This document shows positions 6,745 to 14,360 of a stretch of DNA of 34,704 bases, piece after piece. Location: the NCBI GenBank assembly GCA_949841465.1, contig CATKZW010000034.1:1-34704 (forward strand). The letters run 5' to 3'. Position numbers and translations under genes: made by a program. The notes under the pieces were generated by a model, which saw nothing but the letters and a program-made list of their open reading frames with translations, had not been told where the DNA came from and ran no database searches. This DNA is from an uncultured Oscillospiraceae bacterium (GTDB lineage Bacteria; Bacillota; Clostridia; Oscillospirales; Oscillospiraceae). Position 1 is the stretch's first letter; each line of letters starts with the position of its first letter.

Positions 6745-8517
6745 ATGGCAGGGCAGCAGTATCCCTTTTCCAAAAGCCGCTATTTCCCCCATAAGCGGAT
6801 GCGCTCTGCGGATTTTATCCAGGACCAGGAATACATTGAGGGCAAGCTGGCTTTTTTCAGCCGCCTGGGTTTTGGAAAGGGTGCGGCGCTTGGGCTGGAG
6901 GTCCAGCGCATCGACGGGGACTCCCTGCTGGTGTCTCCGGGTTTTGCCGTGGACGGATGTGGGCGCTGGCTGATTGTAGACGAACCCGCCATCTGCCGCC
7001 TGCGGACCATTCCCGGCTTTGACACCCTGTGCGGCGAAACCGCTCTTCTATGGCTGACCTACTGCGAAGAACTCACAGACGCCATGTTTGTCCCCGGCGA
7101 ACGAGATGAGGTCCAGGAGTACGCATCGGCGCGGGAACGCTTTTCCTTTTGCCTCACGGATATGCGGCGGCTTCCTCGGCCGCTCGGAGACCATGTGCTG
7201 TTTTCCGACGTAATTCTTTTTGAGGATGGCGACCTGCGCATTCGACAGGTGATTCCCAAGGTTTTGCCTGCCGAGGGGATGGTGCAGCTCCGTCTTGTGG
7301 TCGAATCCTTTTGCCTGGAGCCGCTGGAAATCCATCTGTGCTACGCGCCGCGGCTGCCCGGCTTCCTGTTGAAGGATGGACAGCCGCTTTTATTGGAGCG
7401 AACGCTGCGCCTGAGCCAGGGGGAGACCACCCTGGCGCTGACCGGAAGACTTTCCACCACCGCCCAGGCCGTTTTGCTGTCCCTGCCGGAGCACGGCTTC
7501 TTGCTGGAAAAGCGGGGCATCCGGCTGCGGGCCCAGTGTGAGGTCCAGGAGGAGCTTCCCGTAACCCAGGACCCGCTCCCCGCGCTGCGTGACCGCCTGC
7601 TGTCGCAGGGGCCGCAGGAGCTGTGGGCGGACGAACTGGAGGAGGGCGTTCCAATTGCCGGTCTCCGCCTGCTGCGGTATGGAGACCAGACTCTGCTGAG
7701 CGACGCATTTCCCCTTTCAAAGGGCTGCCGAGCGGAGCTGCCCTGTCTGGAAGCGCGTCTGCGTCACTGCCAGGGGTTTTTCCCCAAAGACCAGGCATCG
7801 GCTCAGCCGCCCCCAAAAGCGCCGGGACCGCCGGCGCCGCCGGCTGCCTCAAGCGGCCAAAGGCTGATGAGCACAGGGGTCGTCACCCTGAACACCGGCC
7901 TCCATTTACAGGAGGGAAATATTCTCTGCTCTGACGAGACCGCCCATGAACTGGGGCCGGGTACTGTCTTTGTGGAATTCGGCGTTGAAAACATCTATCC
8001 TGTCCCCGGAGTGGACCGCAATTACACCGACCTTCTGCTGGGTGACGCCTCCCTGTTTGCTCAGGCCAGCGGCACCTATGACTGCGGTTTCGACCAAGGC
8101 GTACGGGTCCATCCGGAGAAAGGGACCTTTGAATTGGCCGTCCGGCTGAAGGGCGAGCTGCGCCAGTCTGCCCTGCGGCTGCGCTGGTTCGCCTGGCGGC
8201 CGGGTGAGGATGCGGGCCCCGGCGTCCAGTCCGGCACACTGCTGCGGCTGGAACCGGACGTAGCGCATATTGCCCCAGGCGGAATGGTCGATTTTGTTCC
8301 CATTTTTGCCCAAGGAACCGGGATGCCCTGCGACTTTATGGTCCTGGACAAGCACTCTGGAACCATCACGCCCAACGGCATCTACACCGCGCCCAAGAAG
8401 GAGGGCCTCTACCAAATCTGCGCTCAGATCAGAGATATGCCGGAAACCAGGGTGAGCGCCTTTGCCATTGTGCGGACGCCTGCGGAGGAACCAGCGGATG
8501 CGGCGGGCACTCTTTGA
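6745..8517 (+). CDS. CIS-associated beta-rich protein, possible fibre or exterior component
   Basis: This is a 590-residue protein. ATG at 6745 is chosen because GGAGGAGG (6729-6736) lies 8 nt before it; the upstream ATG at 6724 has no such site. The N-terminal region (about residues 18-75) has the pattern ...RSADFIQDQEYIEGKL...GLEV...VSPGFAVDGCGRW. It resembles the conserved N-terminal module of proteins encoded in many eCIS clusters, where it usually reads as a 'ADDF..EQ.Y..' segment and a following 'SPG.A.D..GR' strand. A Pro/Ala-rich linker lies near residues 355-370. The C-terminal end (about 505-580, with ITPNGIYTAP and an alternating strand pattern) resembles a bacterial Ig-like domain. 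No signal peptide or membrane span is seen. As the first gene of the operon, its role (surface decoration, receptor binding or membrane-complex partner) is inference. Confidence 0.6.
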   Translation: MAGQQYPFSKSRYFPHKRMRSADFIQDQEYIEGKLAFFSRLGFGKGAALGLEVQRIDGDSLLVSPGFAVDGCGRWLIVDEPAICRLRTIPGFDTLCGETALLWLTYCEELTDAMFVPGERDEVQEYASARERFSFCLTDMRRLPRPLGDHVLFSDVILFEDGDLRIRQVIPKVLPAEGMVQLRLVVESFCLEPLEIHLCYAPRLPGFLLKDGQPLLLERTLRLSQGETTLALTGRLSTTAQAVLLSLPEHGFLLEKRGIRLRAQCEVQEELPVTQDPLPALRDRLLSQGPQELWADELEEGVPIAGLRLLRYGDQTLLSDAFPLSKGCRAELPCLEARLRHCQGFFPKDQASAQPPPKAPGPPAPPAASSGQRLMSTGVVTLNTGLHLQEGNILCSDETAHELGPGTVFVEFGVENIYPVPGVDRNYTDLLLGDASLFAQASGTYDCGFDQGVRVHPEKGTFELAVRLKGELRQSALRLRWFAWRPGEDAGPGVQSGTLLRLEPDVAHIAPGGMVDFVPIFAQGTGMPCDFMVLDKHSGTITPNGIYTAPKKEGLYQICAQIRDMPETRVSAFAIVRTPAEEPADAAGTL

Positions 8518-9343
8518 TTCCCTGCACACCCTCCGGCTGGAGCGGGAGAGCAAAAATGGCTGCGCAGAGCTCTGCCGGGCGCCGGATGGGACCCGCTGGA
8601 CAAAGCTTCGACTAACCGCCCCCGCCTGCCAGCGCGAATGTCTGGCCGAGCTGGGGCAAAACGTTCCGGTCCGGCTGGAAAACGGTGTGCTGGAGCTGCT
8701 GCTGCCCTGGAGAGAGGGCCTGCCCCTGCGCCAATGGCTCTGCGAACAAAACCCCACCCTTGGACAGCGGCGGGACGCCTGTCTAACCCTTCTGGAACAG
8801 CAGCTGGAGCTTCGGGGCAGGCTGCCTTTCTGCCTGACCATACTGGCCGCGTCGCCGGAAAACCTGGTGAACAACGGAACGGGGCTGCTCCTGCAATACA
8901 TTCCAAATCTCCAGGGCTGGGAGCCGGATATGACAGAGGCGCAGGCCGTCCGCGCTCTGGCGGGCGTTATTTACGAGGTGCTGGTGACGGAGGCGGACTG
9001 GACCCGCCGGGGACGAATCCCGGCAGAGGTCCGGCTGCTGCGTTTCCGGCAAAGTGAGCAATGCCGCATCGATTGGGGGCAGCTTCAGCGTGATTTGACC
9101 GCGATTCCGGACCATCCGCCCCGCATAAGTTCCATCCTGTGCGCCCGGGCACAGCGGGCGCGGGACAGCCTGTGCCGAATGTGTCCCCTCCTTCTGCGGG
9201 CGCTGGCGGCTTTGCTGTTTGCCGCCGCGCTGCTCTCCCTGGCCATGGCGTACCGCCGGCAGGGAGCCAAGGAGCCGAGCGCTTGGCCGGGTATGCCCCA
9301 GGTGGGCGATCAGGATCTGCGGAACGGGGAGGACGGCGGATGA
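8498..9343 (+). CDS. Membrane protein with pseudokinase-like cytoplasmic domain
   Basis: This is a 281-residue protein starting at ATG 8498, with GGAGGAA shortly upstream, inside the end of the previous gene. A large N-terminal cytoplasmic part is followed by one membrane span (about 230-252) and a short exterior tail. The soluble part has a kinase-like layout. ELLLPW followed by LRQWL resembles the hinge and alpha-D, then comes a long helix, and SPENLV resembles the catalytic loop. The HRD Asp-containing motif and the DFG motif are missing, so catalysis is unlikely. A cytoplasmic pseudokinase plus one span is the architecture of EssB/YukC in type VII secretion; the likeness is architectural and not proven homology. 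The stop overlaps the next start (ATGA at 9340). It probably forms a membrane complex with the next two gene products. Confidence 0.5.
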   Translation: MRRALFDSLHTLRLERESKNGCAELCRAPDGTRWTKLRLTAPACQRECLAELGQNVPVRLENGVLELLLPWREGLPLRQWLCEQNPTLGQRRDACLTLLEQQLELRGRLPFCLTILAASPENLVNNGTGLLLQYIPNLQGWEPDMTEAQAVRALAGVIYEVLVTEADWTRRGRIPAEVRLLRFRQSEQCRIDWGQLQRDLTAIPDHPPRISSILCARAQRARDSLCRMCPLLLRALAALLFAAALLSLAMAYRRQGAKEPSAWPGMPQVGDQDLRNGEDGG

Positions 9344-11979
9344 GAGCTCAGATATTCACATGGCTGCGCCAAAAGCGCCGTCTGCTGGTCCGGGAACTGA
9401 TCCTTGTGGCCTGCGCGTTGGCGCTGGGCCTGGGCTATAGCCTTTGGCGGTCAGATACCTATCTGCCGTCCATCGACGGCAACATCTATTCCATGCTGGC
9501 CCTGGACGACTCCCTGCTCATGGTGCTCTCCCATGGGAACCGCAACAGCCTGGTCCGCGTCAGCCCCGACGGGGTTTTGCTCAATTACATGGACACCGTT
9601 CAGGGACAGGCTTTTCAGTACCTGGAATCAGACGGCGAAACGGTCTACGCGATTCTGTCCTATGAAAAAAACGGGGCGGCCCGGCAGCGGTTGGTCTCCC
9701 TCTCCCTGAAGCAGACGGCCATGCGGGCCAAGCCTCTAGTTGAGCTGACAGGGCTGCGCGGCGCTCCGGCAGATGTGGTGTGGCGGCAGCTTTATCTGCC
9801 GTCGGAGGGCGAAAGCGCCCCGGCGCTGAAGCTGGCCGGCCTGGACAGCCGGGGGCAGAGCTACCTGGCCCGCTGGGATATGGCGGCCGGTCAAGCGGAG
9901 GTCCAGCGGATATTGCCGGAGGAGCCGGTTTTGTTCATCAAATATGTGTCGGAGGATCACTATGTCTGGGTCAACCAGAGCAAAGAGGTTGGGCAGTACA
10001 TCGGTGGAATCTGGCAGCGGGACATTCTGTCCGGGGCGTCTCATACGCCGCTGCACATCTCCACCTGTGGCACGCGCTGCTTTATTTCCGACAGCGTAAG
10101 CGGAGACATTTTTCAGGTGTTCCCGGATGGAAGCTCCGTCCTTTTTCGCCGGGGTACCGATGGGATCGGCTCCTCCGGCTTCCAATACCGGCAGCTGGAA
10201 ATCTACACCACGTATCTGTCGCCGGAGGGTGAGACCAGGGTAGTGGGGCTGTGCGCCGGCGAACACGGCAGCGTGATCACCGGCGAGGACTGGAACATCC
10301 GCGGGCTGTACCCGGGCGTTCTCCGCCTGTTAATGATTTGGCGGCATGGGTGGCTGGCGGCCGCCGTGTGCTGGGTCATACTCGCTGTGTTTGTGGAGGC
10401 GGTCCATGGGGTCCTGCGCTCTCCCCGACTGTCCGTCCGCCTGCTGCTGTGCGAAGTCATGATTGCCGCGTTCCTGCTCACCGCCGTCACCGCGGTACAG
10501 TATCGCTCCTTTCAGCAGACCCTACGGGAAGAGGCCTATCAAAAGCTCCGGCTGATCGGCGGCAGCCTGGCGGCAGCGCTGACCTCCGGAGAGCCCGGCG
10601 AATCGCTGGACGGCACCGTTGGGAAGCTGGAGCGGCAGGTGGGCGCGGCAGCGGACGCAGGGGAGCGGGAATATGCCGTATGCGTGGTCTGGGACACGGA
10701 GAACGGGCCGGTCATCGCCTCAGACAGCGGGGTGCCGGACGGCTACCTGCTGGAGGATGTAAAGTCCAGAGGCTATTTTTCCGCCGTTTCCCAGGTCCTT
10801 CGCAGCGGCGCCTCCTCCTTGGAGCGTGTTCAGACCGACATCAGCTTTGACTATGTATACGCCCAGCCCTTCTTTCAGGGTGGCCGGTCCGGCTGTGTGG
10901 CGGTGTCGCAGAGCGAGGATTCCATGCTGGCCGGACGGCTCCAGTTTTTCCGGAGCCTGCTGCCCATCCTGGCCGCCTGTCCGCCGCTGTTTCTGCTCCT
11001 GGCCTGGATCACCCGGCGTCTGCTCAGCCCCCTGGACGAAATTCAGCGGGCGCTGGAGGAATTTTATACCTGCGGGAGCGGCGGCCAGATGTGCTTGGAG
11101 GGAATGCCCCGCACCGAGCTCTATGAGGTGGGGCGGGTGTTCAACCAGCTCTCCGTACAGACCAGGGTGCAGCTCAATGAACTGCACACCATCAACGATT
11201 CCTACGTGCGCCTGGTGCCCGACTGCCTGCTGGGTATGCTGCGCAAGCGGGGCGTTACCCAGTTGGAGGCTGGCGACCACACCCCGGTGGACGGCGCACT
11301 GCTGATTTTGATCCCCAGGAATTTTTTCACCGGCTGGGAGAATCTGGACCGTTTGACCCGGCTGGCGGCGGATCACATTGCGGAATCAGGCGGTATGCTG
11401 GTGGATTATGACGAGGGTCTGAACGCTCTGGTCTCCCTATTCCCCCAGACGGAGGGGGCGCACGCCTGCGCGCTGGCCTGTCTGGAGCGGCTGGAACGGC
11501 AGGGTATGCCGGTTATGGCCGCTGTTCTGGAGGAAACCGTGGAGCTTGGCGTATTTGGAAGTGAGAAGCTGCTCTATCCCCTGGCGGTCTCCCAGGATAT
11601 GAGCCGAAAACAGGAAGCGCTGGAGCGGCTTTTGGGCTTCGGCGCGGTGCTGGTGCAGAGCGGCCGCACCCAAGGGACGCATCTGCGGCTGCTGGGCTGG
11701 GATGGTGAGCTGGCGTTCTATGAGGACCCCGCCTGCCGTCCGCCCAGCTGGCAGAGCCAGTGGAAGCTGTCTGCCGGCCCGTGGGAGGAGGCGCTGCGCC
11801 GGTTTCGGGAGCAGGATTTCTCCGCGGCGGGGCGGCTGTTCGCGAAGGTGCTGCGCCTGATGCCGGAGGATATGGCCGCCCGCTGGTATTTGTTCCGCTG
11901 TGAAGCGCTGCGCGGCGGAGTGCCCCAGGCGTCGGACACCGGACTTTTATTCGACTGGGAGGGCCTCGGCCATGGATAA
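9340..11979 (+). CDS. Beta-propeller/HAMP/degenerate cyclase membrane sensor
   Basis: This is an 879-residue protein starting in the ATGA overlap at 9340. Visible in order are a membrane span at about 15-37 and an exterior region of about 290 residues with repeated strand-turn units (LVRVSPDG, LVSLSL, SYLARWD, DIFQVFPDG) suggesting a beta-propeller. Two spans follow (338-356 and 368-388), then a second exterior sensor-like domain (390-535), a fourth span (540-558) and a HAMP-like segment (to about 615). Next is a class III cyclase-like domain (about 620-790), opened by SYVRLVPDCLLGML, and a TPR-like tail. Where active cyclases have the metal-binding Asp (VLFSDIR pattern), this protein reads LLILIPR, so it is probably a pseudo-cyclase. 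The topology is self-consistent, with an odd number of spans before each exterior domain. In this operon it is a good candidate for sensing and relaying an envelope signal to the CIS. Confidence 0.6.
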   Translation: MRAQIFTWLRQKRRLLVRELILVACALALGLGYSLWRSDTYLPSIDGNIYSMLALDDSLLMVLSHGNRNSLVRVSPDGVLLNYMDTVQGQAFQYLESDGETVYAILSYEKNGAARQRLVSLSLKQTAMRAKPLVELTGLRGAPADVVWRQLYLPSEGESAPALKLAGLDSRGQSYLARWDMAAGQAEVQRILPEEPVLFIKYVSEDHYVWVNQSKEVGQYIGGIWQRDILSGASHTPLHISTCGTRCFISDSVSGDIFQVFPDGSSVLFRRGTDGIGSSGFQYRQLEIYTTYLSPEGETRVVGLCAGEHGSVITGEDWNIRGLYPGVLRLLMIWRHGWLAAAVCWVILAVFVEAVHGVLRSPRLSVRLLLCEVMIAAFLLTAVTAVQYRSFQQTLREEAYQKLRLIGGSLAAALTSGEPGESLDGTVGKLERQVGAAADAGEREYAVCVVWDTENGPVIASDSGVPDGYLLEDVKSRGYFSAVSQVLRSGASSLERVQTDISFDYVYAQPFFQGGRSGCVAVSQSEDSMLAGRLQFFRSLLPILAACPPLFLLLAWITRRLLSPLDEIQRALEEFYTCGSGGQMCLEGMPRTELYEVGRVFNQLSVQTRVQLNELHTINDSYVRLVPDCLLGMLRKRGVTQLEAGDHTPVDGALLILIPRNFFTGWENLDRLTRLAADHIAESGGMLVDYDEGLNALVSLFPQTEGAHACALACLERLERQGMPVMAAVLEETVELGVFGSEKLLYPLAVSQDMSRKQEALERLLGFGAVLVQSGRTQGTHLRLLGWDGELAFYEDPACRPPSWQSQWKLSAGPWEEALRRFREQDFSAAGRLFAKVLRLMPEDMAARWYLFRCEALRGGVPQASDTGLLFDWEGLGHG

Positions 11980-13396
11980 GCCGCAGGGAAATCGGACCGG
12001 CTTAGGGCCAAAGGACTACTGGCACATCGGCCCGGTCTATGTGCACAAACAGCTGGCCCTGCTGGCTCTGGCCGGGCTGTCCGCCGCGGTTTTGCTGATT
12101 TTCGGCCTTCCCTCCCCAGCCCCCGTCCCTGAGGCAGGCCTGATTCCAGCCTTCCGCTACGATGACCCTGAGCTGGCTGAGCAGTCCGGCATGGTTCAGG
12201 TTCTGGACGGTCAGGACCGTGTGCGCTATCTTGGAGAGGTGGCGGCGGGAGCCTACACCGGCCGGGGCAAGGTGTTCAATGAGGCCGGAGAGCTGCTGTA
12301 TGACGGCCCCCTGGCGGAAGGGGTGTACGAGGGCGGGGACGCGAACGTCTATCGAGGCGGAACGCTGGTCTACACCGGGGAAATGGCGGCGAATTTATAT
12401 GAGGGCCAGGGCCGCCGGATCGACCCTGCGGCGGGGGTCGTCAGCGAGGGCCAGTTCTCCAAGGGCTGTCTGGAGGGACAGGGCCGGGAGTTCTATGCCG
12501 ACGGCACGCTTCTGAGGGAGGGCAGCTTCTCTCGCGACCTTTTGGAGGGCGAGGGGGCGGAGTACAGTCCGGAGGGCGTTCTGCTTCGGGAAGGGACCTT
12601 TTCCGCCGGCCTGCTTCACGGGGAGGGCCGGGCGTACACCGCCGGCGGCAGGCTGCGCTATGAGGGGCAGTTTTGGCGGGGCATCTACCATGGGCAGGGC
12701 ACGATCTATGATACACTGCTGAACGTCCGCAGTGCCGAAGGGACCTTTGTGTACGGCACGCTGACCGGCCTGGGTACGATCTACCATCCCAGCGGACAGC
12801 TGCTCTACACCGGCCAGGTCTATGAGCAGCGCCCCAGGGCCGATGCCTTTTTGGGCTTGTCTCTGGCCGAGGTGGAGCAGGCCTTCACCACCCACTGGAT
12901 CCTCTACTCTTTTGAAGGGACGACCGCCTTTGTCTATCCCTATTTCAGCTTGATGTTCCTCACCGAAAGCCCAATTCGTCTTGTTTCCCCCGGCGCTCCG
13001 GAGGAGCCGGACCTGGAAGAGCCCGGGCTGTACGAGGACGAGATTCTTGCCCCTGATACCGACAAGGGGGCGGTTCTCATCACGCAGGCGCTGTCCTACG
13101 GGCAGCCGCTTCCCTGCGTTGCCCAGCCGGAGACGGATACAGCATCCGGGCGGCACGCTCCCGGCTGCCGGGAGTGGTTCAGCGCCTTCGCCTTGGGAGA
13201 TTCCCTTGAAGGTGTCGGCGTCCGTCAGTCCGGCCCATTTATTTGGCGCTTTACCCCATGGTCCCAGACGGAGAGCGGCCAGGCCGTCGAGGAGTTCCGG
13301 ACCGAGGGCACCGGATTGGAGACGATGACCGTGTACCAAAATCAAAAGGATATGCCGCTTTGGTATCAGACGGCACAGTGGAAGGAGGCTCCATGA
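11972..13396 (+). CDS. MORN-repeat membrane protein
   Basis: This is a 474-residue protein with a cytoplasmic N-terminus, one span (about 27-46) and a long exterior region. Residues ~85-285 consist of about nine MORN-type units with the pattern YxGxGxxY...G.L.YxG.F..G, for example YEGQGRRID, LEGQGREFYADG, LHGEGRAYTAGG and YHGQGTIYD. MORN repeats form elongated beta sheets and bind proteins or lipids. The C-terminal ~180 residues are not recognised. ATG at 11972 has GGGAGGG upstream and overlaps the previous gene by 8 nt. A MORN protein in a CIS operon next to two other membrane proteins suggests an anchoring or scaffold role at the envelope, which is inference. Confidence 0.7.
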   Translation: MDKPQGNRTGLGPKDYWHIGPVYVHKQLALLALAGLSAAVLLIFGLPSPAPVPEAGLIPAFRYDDPELAEQSGMVQVLDGQDRVRYLGEVAAGAYTGRGKVFNEAGELLYDGPLAEGVYEGGDANVYRGGTLVYTGEMAANLYEGQGRRIDPAAGVVSEGQFSKGCLEGQGREFYADGTLLREGSFSRDLLEGEGAEYSPEGVLLREGTFSAGLLHGEGRAYTAGGRLRYEGQFWRGIYHGQGTIYDTLLNVRSAEGTFVYGTLTGLGTIYHPSGQLLYTGQVYEQRPRADAFLGLSLAEVEQAFTTHWILYSFEGTTAFVYPYFSLMFLTESPIRLVSPGAPEEPDLEEPGLYEDEILAPDTDKGAVLITQALSYGQPLPCVAQPETDTASGRHAPGCREWFSAFALGDSLEGVGVRQSGPFIWRFTPWSQTESGQAVEEFRTEGTGLETMTVYQNQKDMPLWYQTAQWKEAP

Positions 13397-13956
13397 GCCA
13401 GGAACCGATTTTTGAGCGGCTGGCCGCTCTGCTGCTGGAGCGCCTGAGACGGGAGATGGTGCCGGCGGTGCTGAATTCGCCGGACGACATTAAAATGACC
13501 TATCCGGGCTCGGAGACGGACTACCGTTTTGGGGTGTTCCTATACAATATGGAGGAGCTCCGCTCCTGCGGCCCGCCGACATCCATCCGCATGGACGAGG
13601 AGACCCGGCGGCATCCTGACCGTCTGCTGGCGCTCCACTTTCTGCTCTATGCCAACCGGAAGGTGCCCTTTGACAGCCTGAGCGTCCTGGACGAAATGGT
13701 GCTTGTGGAGGCCGCCATGCGGGCCGCGCACAGCATGGGGTCCCTGACGCTGGAGGGACAGGCGGTGCGCTCCGCCCTGCATGACCCGGTGCTGTCAGAA
13801 AAAACCGCGCTGTGGCAGAGCCTGAACAGCCCGCTCCAGCCCGCCGTCTATCTGACGCTGGAGCCGGTGCGGGTCCCCAGCTCCCGCATCCGCCGCACAC
13901 CGGCGGTCCGGGAGTTCCAGCTCAACTCCAAACGGAAGGGTGTGAGCCAGGCATGA
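13393..13956 (+). CDS. DUF4255 (Pvc16-like) tail-terminator protein
   Basis: This is a 187-residue protein of the DUF4255 family, which caps the distal end of the sheath and tube in eCIS particles (Pvc16/Afp16). Supporting features are an early helix with LLLERLRREM, a beta-rich YRFGVFLYNMEEL segment, the LHFLLYAN strand and a VLDEMVLVEAAMRAAHSMGSL helix. ATG at 13393 is preceded by GGAAGGAGG and overlaps the previous stop. It is followed in ATGA overlap by the PAAR-like gene. In the assembled particle it is expected to sit at the end away from the baseplate and fix its length. Confidence 0.75.
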   Translation: MSQEPIFERLAALLLERLRREMVPAVLNSPDDIKMTYPGSETDYRFGVFLYNMEELRSCGPPTSIRMDEETRRHPDRLLALHFLLYANRKVPFDSLSVLDEMVLVEAAMRAAHSMGSLTLEGQAVRSALHDPVLSEKTALWQSLNSPLQPAVYLTLEPVRVPSSRIRRTPAVREFQLNSKRKGVSQA

Positions 13957-14339
13957 GCTTCTGCCTCTGCACCGGCGCGAGCCTCTCATGCTCCTTCGGC
14001 GCCGCTCCGGTCCCCTTCAGCGCCCTGCCCGTCCCCAGGGTGGTCATCAGCGGGCGGCCCGCCGGCGTGATGACGGATATGACCCCCATGCTCAACATCC
14101 CGCCCTTCGGAACGTGCAGCAGCCTGGCCAACCCCACAGTGGCCTCCGCCACAGCGGCGGCGCTGGGGGTGCTCACCCCCATGCCCTGCATCCCCGTCCC
14201 GGCGGGGCCCTGGCTGAACCCGGCCCCCAAGGTGATCATCGGCGGACAGGCGGCCATCTCCGACGGCAGCAAGCTGATGTGCGCGTGGGGCGGTCAGATT
14301 TCCGTACAGTTCGCCGGTCAAACCTGCGTACAACTATAA
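13953..14339 (+). CDS. DUF4280 PAAR-like spike-tip protein
   Basis: This is a 128-residue, Cys-, Pro- and Gly-rich protein of the DUF4280 type: CTGASLSCSFG near the start, PMLNIPPFGTCSSLANP in the middle, a CIPVPAGPW turn and a terminal AISDGSKLMCAWGG. The family forms a PAAR-like cone that sharpens the central spike. ATG at 13953 overlaps the preceding stop (ATGA). A short gap to the sheath gene follows. It would bind the tip of the spike encoded at 19762. Standing alone rather than fused to an effector suggests a structural role here. Confidence 0.8.
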   Translation: MSFCLCTGASLSCSFGAAPVPFSALPVPRVVISGRPAGVMTDMTPMLNIPPFGTCSSLANPTVASATAAALGVLTPMPCIPVPAGPWLNPAPKVIIGGQAAISDGSKLMCAWGGQISVQFAGQTCVQL

Positions 14340-14360
14340 AAAAGAAAGAGGGTATTTTCT

